Origin: Deltaproteobacteria bacterium
GTDB taxonomy: Bacteria > Desulfobacterota > Syntrophia > Syntrophales > Smithellaceae
Assembly (NCBI GenBank): GCA_009668925.1
Contig: SBEK01000025.1
Span: 1 to 29,120, forward strand
Length of the DNA stretch: 29,120 nucleotides
Reading direction: 5' to 3'
A program made the position numbers and the translations under genes. Shown piece after piece: positions 19,257 through 26,069 of this stretch (its first letter is position 1; every line of letters starts with the position of its first letter). Below the pieces are notes generated by a model. The model was given only the letters and a program-made list of their open reading frames with translations, searched no databases and was not told the origin of the DNA.

Positions 19257-20849
19257 ATGGAGATCAAAACAGACTTCTTGATTATAGGCAGCGGCATTGC
19301 CGGCTTGAGCCTCGCCATTAAAGTGGCCCGGCTCGGGACAGTGGCCATTGTCACGAAAAAAGAAAAATCGGAATCCAACACGAATTACGCCCAGGGGGGT
19401 ATCGCCGCGGTAACGGACCAAACGGACAGCTTCGAAGAACACATCAATGATACACTGGACTGCGGCGCCGGGCTCTGCCGGAAAGAGGTCGTTGAATTTG
19501 TCGTTCGCGAAGCTCCGCCGCGCATCCGAGAACTGATAGACTGGGGCGTCAATTTTACAAAATCCGAAACCCCGCCCCATCCTTACGATCTGGGTCAGGA
19601 AGGCGGGCATCACCGCCGCCGCGTCCTTCATGCCAAAGATCTGACCGGCCGGGAGATCGAACGCGCGCTTCACGAGAAGGTCGCCGCTCTCACCAACGTC
19701 CGGATTTACGAAAATCACATCGGCATCGATCTCATCATCCAGAAGGATGCCGGCGGACGGACGATTAACTGCCTGGGCGCCTACGTATTGGACATCGACA
19801 ACGGTGAAATCCACACCTACCGGGCCAAATATACCGTTCTCTCCACCGGAGGCGCGGGCAAGGTCTATCTCATCACCACCAATCCGGATATCGCAACGGG
19901 CGACGGTATTGCCATGGCCTACCGGGCGGGCGCAAGAATTGCCGACATGGAATTCATCCAGTTTCATCCGACCTGTCTGTTCCACCCGGAAGCCAAAGCA
20001 TTCCTCATCAGCGAGGCTGTCCGCGGCGAAGGCGGAATTCTCAAATTGAAAAACGGCGAGACATTTATGGAGAAGTATCATCCGATGAAAAGCCTTGCCC
20101 CGCGTGACGTCGTGGCCAAGGCCATCGACACGGAAATCAAACAATCCGGCAACGAATATGTCCTTTTGGACATTACCCATCACAGCCGCGATTTTCTGGT
20201 CAACCGGTTTCCCAACATCTATCACAAATGCCTGGAATACGGCATCGACATGGCCACGCAGCCGATCCCGATTGCGCCGGCCGCGCATTATATCTGCGGC
20301 GGCGTGGCGGTGGATCATTACGGCAAAACCTCCATTGACAACCTGTTCGCCTGCGGTGAGGTGTCCTGTACGGGACTGCACGGCGCCAACCGTCTGGCAA
20401 GCAATTCGCTTCTGGAAGCTCTGGTCTATTCTCATCGGGTCTTTACGAAAATCTCCAAATCTTTCAAGCAGACGGAAATCAGCACCGTGCCGATCCGCCC
20501 CTGGGACCCCGGCGATTCGTCCGAAAGCGACGACAGCATCGTCGTCACCAATAACTGGGACGAAATCCGCAGATGCATGTGGAATTATGTCGGCATCGTC
20601 CGGTCGGACAAGAGATTGGAGCGCGCCGAGCGCCGAATCGACATGATTCAGCGGGAGATCGATGAATACTACTGGAATTATAAAGTGACCAAAGACTTGA
20701 TCGAACTGCGCAATATTACCATGGTGGCTAAACTGATCGTCCAGAGCGCCCGATCCAGAAAAGAAAGCCGCGGTTTGCACTACACGATGGACTATCCGGA
20801 GCCGTCGCCGTCCTTCCTGAAAGATACGATTCTGGTCAAAGCAAATTGA
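19257..20849 (+). CDS. nadB: L-aspartate oxidase
   Basis: FAD-dependent oxidation of L-aspartate to iminoaspartate, the first step of de novo NAD synthesis; in anaerobes fumarate is the likely electron acceptor. The 530-residue length fits the family. The dinucleotide-binding motif IIGSGIAGLSLA is at 9-20. Other typical segments are NYAQGGIAAV, the FAD/substrate region GGHHRRRVLHAKDLTGREIERAL, EFIQFHPTCLFHP and HGANRLASNSLLEALV. The C-terminal helical domain ends near residue 510. It reads opposite to tsaD and converges on purB. nadA and nadC are not in the window. A 529-codon frame on the opposite strand is a shadow of this gene. No strong ribosome binding site precedes the ATG (GGAT about 9 nt upstream). 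Confidence 0.95.
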   Translation: MEIKTDFLIIGSGIAGLSLAIKVARLGTVAIVTKKEKSESNTNYAQGGIAAVTDQTDSFEEHINDTLDCGAGLCRKEVVEFVVREAPPRIRELIDWGVNFTKSETPPHPYDLGQEGGHHRRRVLHAKDLTGREIERALHEKVAALTNVRIYENHIGIDLIIQKDAGGRTINCLGAYVLDIDNGEIHTYRAKYTVLSTGGAGKVYLITTNPDIATGDGIAMAYRAGARIADMEFIQFHPTCLFHPEAKAFLISEAVRGEGGILKLKNGETFMEKYHPMKSLAPRDVVAKAIDTEIKQSGNEYVLLDITHHSRDFLVNRFPNIYHKCLEYGIDMATQPIPIAPAAHYICGGVAVDHYGKTSIDNLFACGEVSCTGLHGANRLASNSLLEALVYSHRVFTKISKSFKQTEISTVPIRPWDPGDSSESDDSIVVTNNWDEIRRCMWNYVGIVRSDKRLERAERRIDMIQREIDEYYWNYKVTKDLIELRNITMVAKLIVQSARSRKESRGLHYTMDYPEPSPSFLKDTILVKAN

Positions 20850-20878
20850 TATTGCGGCTGATGATGGATGTTCCGCGG

Positions 20879-20898
20879 GGAACGGCTGCAGCCGTTCC
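20879..20898. terminator. Perfect 20-bp palindrome between convergent nadB and purB
   Basis: GGAACGGCTGCAGCCGTTCC is a perfect inverted repeat located between the nadB stop (20849) and the purB stop (20920). It could form a GC-rich hairpin in either transcript and so act as a bidirectional terminator. There is no T-run on either side, so intrinsic termination is not assured. Confidence 0.45.
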
Positions 20899-20919
20899 TC
20901 CGCACGGGCCTACCGTCCT

Positions 20920-22215
20920 TCAGGTTCCAAACACCCTGTTATAAATAAAATCCAGATTTTTCAGAAAATTCTGAACGTTGAAAATCTCATCCAGATCCTT
21001 TTCGCCAAGATACCTTATGACGGTTTCATCCTGCGACAGCAATTTCCTGAATTCCATTCCTTCGTTCCAGGACCGCATGGCATTCTTCTGAACAACGGCA
21101 TAAGCGTCTTCACGCGTCGATCCCTTTTCAATCAGGGACAGCAGGACCATCTGCGAAAAGATAACGCCGTGCGTCATATTCAGGTTAGCCATCATCCGCT
21201 CAGGATAGACAACCAGTTTATCCATGAGTCCGGTGAAGCGGCCCAGCATAAAGTCCAGGACGATTGTAGCATCCGGTCCGATGACGCGCTCCACGGAGGA
21301 ATGGCTGATATCACGCTCATGCCACAGAGCTACATCCTCCAGCGCGGCAACGGCATAGGAGCGCACAAGTCTTGCCAGACCGGAGATATTTTCCGAAAGT
21401 ACGGGATTGCGCTTATGCGGCATCGCGGAGGACCCCTTTTGTCCCGGCGAAAAGTATTCCTCCGCTTCGCGAACTTCCGTTCTTTGCAGGAGACGGATTT
21501 CCTGCGCGAACTTGTCCAGTGAGGAAGCGATGATGGCCAGCGTGGTGAAATATTCCGCATGCCGGTCGCGCTGCACAATCTGCGAGGACACGGGTGCGGG
21601 TTTCAGGCCGAGCTTGTTACATACATATTCTTCAACAAACGGTTCGATAAAGGAAAAAGTGCCCACGGCGCCGGCAATCTTGCCGGTGCTTACCGAGTCC
21701 TTTGCGTGAACCAAGCGCTCCCGATTGCGTTCCATTTCCTGATACCAGAGCGCCATTTTCAAGCCAAAAGTAATCGGTTCGGCATGAATCCCGTGCGAAC
21801 GGCCGATCATCAGCGTGTTTTTATGTTCAACGGCTTTTCTTTTCAGAACCTGGAGAAGCTGATCCAGATCGCTAAGCAGAATCTCGGCCGCTTCCTTGAG
21901 CTGCACCGCCAGCGCCGTATCCAGAACATCCGAAGAAGTCAGCCCCATGTGAATGAAGCGGCCGTCCTCGCCGATCTTTTCCGTCAGAGATGAAACAAAA
22001 GCGATCACGTCATGCTTCGTGATTCTTTCAATTTCGTCAATCCGGTCCACACGAATGACGGCCCTGGCCTTGATGGTTTCCAAAGCTCCGGCCGGAACCT
22101 TGCCCAATTTCACCATCGCCTCACACGCCGCCACTTCGACGTCGAGCCATTTCTGATACTTGTTCTCCTGGCTCCAGATTGCCGTCATTATTTCTCTTGA
22201 GTATCTCGGAATCAC
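20920..22215 (-). CDS. purB: Adenylosuccinate lyase
   Basis: Catalyses two purine steps: cleavage of SAICAR to AICAR, and of adenylosuccinate to AMP, each releasing fumarate. It is a fumarase/aspartase superfamily member of 431 residues. Conserved regions are TSSDVLDTA (93-101), GRSHGIHAEP (138-147, catalytic H141) and the signature loop GSSAMPHKRNP (261-271) with the catalytic serine. The start is a GTG with GGGGGAA about 4-5 nt upstream. It follows metK by 27 bp in the same direction and is probably cotranscribed, which would put it under the control of the metK leader. Confidence 0.95.
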   Translation of the reverse strand: MIPRYSREIMTAIWSQENKYQKWLDVEVAACEAMVKLGKVPAGALETIKARAVIRVDRIDEIERITKHDVIAFVSSLTEKIGEDGRFIHMGLTSSDVLDTALAVQLKEAAEILLSDLDQLLQVLKRKAVEHKNTLMIGRSHGIHAEPITFGLKMALWYQEMERNRERLVHAKDSVSTGKIAGAVGTFSFIEPFVEEYVCNKLGLKPAPVSSQIVQRDRHAEYFTTLAIIASSLDKFAQEIRLLQRTEVREAEEYFSPGQKGSSAMPHKRNPVLSENISGLARLVRSYAVAALEDVALWHERDISHSSVERVIGPDATIVLDFMLGRFTGLMDKLVVYPERMMANLNMTHGVIFSQMVLLSLIEKGSTREDAYAVVQKNAMRSWNEGMEFRKLLSQDETVIRYLGEKDLDEIFNVQNFLKNLDFIYNRVFGT

Positions 22216-22242
22216 CGTCTTCCCCCGTTTATTGATGAATTG

Positions 22243-23418
22243 CTATTTGGCTGCTTTTTGCAGAATTTTCGCCATATCCGTCTTTTCCCATCGGTAATCA
22301 TCCATGAAAAAGGTCCGGGGAATCTTCCGGTAGATATTGCCGTCGAGCAGATTAAATTTTTCGATCATGCCTTCGGGCGTCAAGTCAAAGTTGTCCTCGA
22401 TGATTTTTTCCAGCCGGTCGTCCGAGATCTTACCCGTTCCAAACGTATTGACATAGATCGAAAACGGCTTCGCGATGCCGATCGCATAGGCCAGTTGGAC
22501 GGAGCATTTACAGGCCAGGCCTGCCGCCACAATGTTCTTGGCGACATAACGTGCGCCGAACGCCGCCGAGCAGTCCACTTTTTCGGGTGTCTTGTTGACG
22601 ACGGCGCCGCCGCCCAACTGGGCACCCGGATATCCGCCGTAAAACTGCACGACCAATTTACGTCCGGTTACCCCGGAATCGGCAGCGCTGCAGGAATTGA
22701 TGGCATTCCATTCCCCCGTCGGGTTGAAGAGGAATTCCGTTTTCTTATCCACACACTCTTTCAGACAGTCGAACGCGATCTTTTTCGCCCGGTCACGCAC
22801 CTTTAAGCGATCCCCTTTGACGTAGCGGTAATCAATCGAATTGGACATCAGCACCTTGGCTACCCTGAGCGGCTTGCCGGTCTTCGTATCGTAATCGACG
22901 GATACCTGTCCCTTCCCGTCCGGTGCAAAAATCGGATCCTGACAATACTCGAAGGCCCGCATCAATTTGTTCACCAAAACGTAAGGCAGAGGAAGGAGTT
23001 CCGGTGTTTCGTCACAGGCAAAACCATACATGATGCCCTGGTCGCCCGCCCCGATTTCCCGGTCCTTGTTCAAAAGACAGCTCGTCCCCTGATTGATATC
23101 TTCCGATTGGGGAATAATCGCATTCAGCACGCCCATGAGATGCCCGTTCAGACCAACGGCAGCGTGGTTGTAACCCAGTTCGACCACCGATTCTCTGGCT
23201 ATTTTATCAATATCAACATAAACTCTGGTTCTTACCTCACCGCCAACCATGCATATGCCCTTGCCTAAAAATACCTCAATGCCACAATGCGGCATATTGG
23301 CCAGCGTCATCTTCTGTTTCTTTTCCTCGTCAAGGATGGCCGCAATAACATTGGCCGCTATGATATCCGCAACCAGGTCAGGATGACCCACTTTTACACT
23401 TTCCGACGAAATCTGCAT
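22243..23418 (-). CDS. metK: S-adenosylmethionine synthetase (divergent)
   Basis: Makes SAM from methionine and ATP. From the ATG at 23418 the protein has 391 residues, as in ordinary MetK. Family landmarks are present: GAGDQGIMYGFA, DSGVTGRKLVVQFYGG, and GGGAVVNKTPEKVD followed by ARYVAKNIVAAGLA. It departs from the textbook signatures. GHPDK reads GHPDL (residues 11-15), the GGGAFSGKDP(T/S)KVDRSAA block reads GGGAVVNKTPEKVDCSAA, and GGYPGAQL precedes the GGG. The lysines and aspartate of the second block and the R-K pair of TGRK are retained. Start choice: AAGGAG (23432-23427) is 8 nt from this ATG but only 2 nt from the ATG two codons upstream. A riboswitch-like leader with a terminator precedes it. 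Confidence 0.92.
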   Translation of the reverse strand: MQISSESVKVGHPDLVADIIAANVIAAILDEEKKQKMTLANMPHCGIEVFLGKGICMVGGEVRTRVYVDIDKIARESVVELGYNHAAVGLNGHLMGVLNAIIPQSEDINQGTSCLLNKDREIGAGDQGIMYGFACDETPELLPLPYVLVNKLMRAFEYCQDPIFAPDGKGQVSVDYDTKTGKPLRVAKVLMSNSIDYRYVKGDRLKVRDRAKKIAFDCLKECVDKKTEFLFNPTGEWNAINSCSAADSGVTGRKLVVQFYGGYPGAQLGGGAVVNKTPEKVDCSAAFGARYVAKNIVAAGLACKCSVQLAYAIGIAKPFSIYVNTFGTGKISDDRLEKIIEDNFDLTPEGMIEKFNLLDGNIYRKIPRTFFMDDYRWEKTDMAKILQKAAK

Positions 23419-23463
23419 AACCATTTCTCCTTACAGAAATTTTTTGTGCGGGTTCTCTACCCC

Positions 23464-23491
23464 AAAAAAAACCCGCGCCAAAGCACGGGTT
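23464..23491 (-). terminator. Intrinsic terminator (attenuator) in the metK leader
   Basis: On the minus strand AACCCGTGC (23491-23483) pairs with GCGCGGGTT (23478-23470) around the loop TTTG. The stem is 9 bp with one G-U pair and is followed by eight T (complement of 23471-23464). It lies between the aptamer candidate and the metK ribosome binding site, about 45 nt before the start codon, so it must be avoided for metK expression. The 5' arm and loop can instead pair with the aptamer's 3' segment. Confidence 0.88.
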
Positions 23492-23510
23492 CAATTGAGG
23501 GATTGATTTT

Positions 23511-23561
23511 CAGTGCTTTAGCACATTTATAGAGCGGAGCAATTTACTTTAAATCACCGCT
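23511..23561 (-). promoter_or_regulatory. SAM-II/SAM-V-like riboswitch aptamer candidate
   Basis: Read on the minus strand, AGCGG (23561-23557) pairs with CCGCT (23537-23533) around a 19-nt loop that begins TGATTTAA. The 3' segment TATAAATGTGCTAAAGCACT follows. UGAUUU in the loop and AUAAA...GCUAAA after the stem are, as I recall, the conserved core of SAM-II (shared with SAM-V), in which the 3' strand folds back into the loop as a pseudoknot. A possible pseudoknot pairing here is AGU in the loop with ACU at the 3' end. Position between a promoter and an intrinsic terminator, directly upstream of metK, supports a SAM sensor. SAM-II and SAM-V cannot be told apart by eye, and a covariance search has not been done. 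Confidence 0.72.
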
Positions 23562-23569
23562 TGGTCTGC

Positions 23570-23597
23570 AACATACCATACAAAAGCATAAAATCAA
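23570..23597 (-). promoter_or_regulatory. Sigma-70 promoter of metK-purB
   Basis: On the minus strand TTGATT (23597-23592), a 16-nt spacer and TATGTT (23575-23570). The predicted start, about 23563, falls immediately before the first stem of the aptamer candidate, so the RNA would begin with the riboswitch. Confidence 0.7.
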
Positions 23598-23598
23598 G

Positions 23599-23635
23599 AA
23601 AAATTTCGTGATGAGCCCGCGTTCGGCAGTCACGA
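23599..23635 (-). terminator. Possible terminator of the HD-GYP gene
   Basis: On the minus strand TCGTGA (23635-23630) pairs with TCACGA (23611-23606), with a partial inner GCC/GGC pairing, and a run of five T follows (complement of 23603-23599). It lies between the HD-GYP stop codon and the metK promoter, so it would isolate the two units. The inner loop is large, so the strength is uncertain. Confidence 0.5.
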
Positions 23636-23687
23636 GGAATCCTTCCGAACAATCGTATCCCCAATGCCGCTCGCACGCCGTATTTTT

Positions 23688-25265
23688 TCAGATGTCTATC
23701 TGCTGCGGCAACAGTTCCTTCACGGCATAATCCATGTAAATTTTTTCTTTAACAAAAATCTCGTAAATGTCGGAATCGATATGGCGGTCCTTGACCATAA
23801 GGTCCATGATCGCCAGGGCTTCCCCCAGCGTCTTGCCCTTCTTGTAAGGCCGGTCTTTGGCCGTCAGTGCCTCAAAGATATCCGCCAGGGCGATAATGCG
23901 TGACTGCAAAGGAAACTGGTCGCCTTTCAGCCCTAACGGGTAACCGCTCCCGTCGACCCTTTCATGATGACCGGCAGCGAATTCAGCGATTCTTTTAAAT
24001 TTCCTGGGAAAAGGCAGATTGGCCAGCATTTTATAAGTAATGGAGGCATGATTATTGATGATGATTCTTTCCTTATCATTGAGGGTCCCGCGCCGGATAC
24101 TCAAATTGTAAATCTCGTCTTGTGTGAGAAGCGGCATCGTCTGGACCGATGTACTCCACTGCCGTTTGCCGATCTGTTCAATGCGTTCGATCATATGGTC
24201 CTGGATGAATTCGTTTCCGCTGTTCACCTGCACCAGGAACTGATACTCATCGTCCAGGGCCTTAATCTCCGCTTCACTGTCCCGGGTGGCATGGCCATCC
24301 GGACCTTCCGCATTCTTTATCGCCATTTGATGCTCGCGCTTGAGCCATTCGAAACGCACTTTGACATCCTCGATGCGGTCATGGATCGTCTCCAGCTTTG
24401 TTGACTTATCAACGACGTGCTCGGGAGTGGTAATCTTCCCGATGTCATGCAGCCACGCCGCCATGCGCAATTCGCGCATTTCGTCATCGGAAAAAGACAG
24501 GGAGGCAAAATAACCTTCGGAAGCCTCATTGATTGTTTCGGCAATTCTCATGGTCAGGTCGGCGACGCGCCGGACATGCCCGCCGGTATACGGGGACTTT
24601 TCATCGATGGCAATGGCAATGGACTTGATGAAGGCATCGAGCAGATCTTCCAGTTCGGCGATCAGCATATTGTTCGTCAGTGCGACGGCCGCCTGGGACG
24701 CAAGAGACCACGCCAGTTCCTGGGCTTCTCCGGAAAAAGGAACCACCTGACGCGTCACCGGATCCGTTGCGTTGAGGAGCTGCAGGACGCCGATGATGTT
24801 GTTGGCGTGATCGCGCATCGGAACAACCAGCATCGACCGCGTTCGATATCCGGCATTTTGATCAAATGTCCGCGGACCCTCAAAATTAAAGCCGGGAGCA
24901 TCATAGACATCGGCAATGTTGACCGTCTGACCGGTAATGGCCGCATGAGCGGAGACATTGGCATGATTGGCCTGTCCGTCAGCGCCGGTCAGTTTGACGG
25001 GCGGCCACGTTATTTTGCCGCCGGTACCTCCCATGTTCAGCCCCAGAGATTCATTCTGGACCAGGGCAAAATGAAGTTCGCTCTCGGTCGCCGACATCAG
25101 ATAAAGCGTTCCGCCGTCAGCCCCCGTGATTATCCGCGCTTCCGTCAGTATCTTTTCCAGCAGCCGGTCGATATCTTTCTCGGCGGACAATGCGGTGCCG
25201 ATCTGCGTTAATCGCCGCAAATGATCGGCGTTAATGGAATCTCCCCTGTTTTTCTTTTCTCGCAT
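23688..25265 (-). CDS. GAF domain / HD-GYP domain phosphodiesterase with insertion
   Basis: Putative cyclic-di-GMP phosphodiesterase of 525 residues. The GAF sensor domain spans about 14-200, and the HD-GYP catalytic domain starts near 210. Metal-site residues include the HD pair H273-D274 (WLHDIGK), H230 in GGHVRR, and the GYP block HHERVDGSGYP at 433-443, followed by SRIIALADIFEALTAKDRPYKK. The distance from HD to HHE is about 160 residues, against roughly 60 in ordinary HD-GYP domains. About 100 charged, mostly helical residues (about 290-395) are therefore inserted. No signal peptide or membrane segment is visible, so it should be cytoplasmic. The bound ligand of the GAF domain is unknown. 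The gene follows nrdG by 24 bp, but a functional link to nucleotide reduction is not evident. Confidence 0.88.
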   Translation of the reverse strand: MREKKNRGDSINADHLRRLTQIGTALSAEKDIDRLLEKILTEARIITGADGGTLYLMSATESELHFALVQNESLGLNMGGTGGKITWPPVKLTGADGQANHANVSAHAAITGQTVNIADVYDAPGFNFEGPRTFDQNAGYRTRSMLVVPMRDHANNIIGVLQLLNATDPVTRQVVPFSGEAQELAWSLASQAAVALTNNMLIAELEDLLDAFIKSIAIAIDEKSPYTGGHVRRVADLTMRIAETINEASEGYFASLSFSDDEMRELRMAAWLHDIGKITTPEHVVDKSTKLETIHDRIEDVKVRFEWLKREHQMAIKNAEGPDGHATRDSEAEIKALDDEYQFLVQVNSGNEFIQDHMIERIEQIGKRQWSTSVQTMPLLTQDEIYNLSIRRGTLNDKERIIINNHASITYKMLANLPFPRKFKRIAEFAAGHHERVDGSGYPLGLKGDQFPLQSRIIALADIFEALTAKDRPYKKGKTLGEALAIMDLMVKDRHIDSDIYEIFVKEKIYMDYAVKELLPQQIDI

Positions 25266-25289
25266 GGGTTTCTCTGCGCTCTCCTGTCA

Positions 25290-25979
25290 CTAACGGATCA
25301 CAATCAGCGGAATGTCTTTTTCCAGTTGCTTTTTGATATTCAATAACGCTTCATCCGGATAGGAGGTTTCCGAAAGATATCTCTTATTCAGTGTTCGACG
25401 CGGCTCGAATCTTTGTATGGCATAGCGTTTGGCACCGGCAATCTCCCGTGATATCTCCAGAATATCCGCAGGCGAAAGCTTGGAAGAGACGACCGTTGTA
25501 CGGAATTCATGATCGAGCCCCGACTTCAGAATAATCCTGATGCTTTCACGGATAAGATCGAAGGGGACCGCCGCCTTAATCATGCCCGGATATTTGGCGG
25601 CGGGCGCCTTGACATCCATGGCGATAAAATCGAGAAGGTTTTTCGCGGCCAGATGCGCGATGATATCGGGGCGCGAGCCGTTGGAGTCCAGTTTCACGCC
25701 AAATCCCAGCTGGCGAATCCTGCCGATGAAAGGAAGCAAATCTTCCTGGAGCGTCGGTTCGCCGCCCGTAATCGTCACGGCATCGAGCTTTCCGCGCCTG
25801 GACGCCAGAAATTCGAGGATATCGTTTTCGGGCAGGCACGGACGATATAACTTTTTTTCCACCAATTCCGGGTTATGACAATACGGGCAGCGGAAATTGC
25901 AGCCCTGGGTAAAAATAATGGCGCTGATTTTTCCCGGATAGTCAATCAGAGATACTTTTTGCAGACCGCCAATTTTCAT
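25290..25979 (-). CDS. nrdG: Anaerobic ribonucleoside-triphosphate reductase activating protein
   Basis: Radical-SAM activase that generates the glycyl radical on NrdD. It has 229 residues, longer than the E. coli protein (about 154) and matching the longer type common in strict anaerobes. The iron-sulfur motif is C27-x3-C31-x2-C34 in QGCNFRCPYCHNPELV. TITGGEPTLQ (about 94-103) is the usual SAM-binding GGE segment. It lies 90 bp downstream of nrdD in the same direction. The gap contains a small GC-rich hairpin (about 26019-26039). No strong ribosome binding site is visible; coupling to an upstream message is likely. Confidence 0.92.
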   Translation of the reverse strand: MKIGGLQKVSLIDYPGKISAIIFTQGCNFRCPYCHNPELVEKKLYRPCLPENDILEFLASRRGKLDAVTITGGEPTLQEDLLPFIGRIRQLGFGVKLDSNGSRPDIIAHLAAKNLLDFIAMDVKAPAAKYPGMIKAAVPFDLIRESIRIILKSGLDHEFRTTVVSSKLSPADILEISREIAGAKRYAIQRFEPRRTLNKRYLSETSYPDEALLNIKKQLEKDIPLIVIR

Positions 25980-26069
25980 TTCATTTCTTTGCCACCCTTA
26001 ATCACTGCAATGCGCCTAGTCCTTCCCGCCGGGACGGACGGCGTCCTTACGGAAACCACCCACTTGCAC

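Noticed and set aside
19191..20780. A 529-codon open frame on the minus strand opposite nadB
   Set aside because: It mirrors the codon structure of nadB, which has full family motifs on the plus strand. The antisense translation shows no recognisable domain, and the frame is a by-product of GC-biased third positions.
23464..23561. metK leader considered as SAM-I (S-box) or SAM/SAH riboswitch
   Set aside because: It is too short for the four-way junction of SAM-I and lacks its conserved helices. The UGAUUU/GCUAAA elements fit SAM-II/SAM-V better than what I recall of SAM/SAH.
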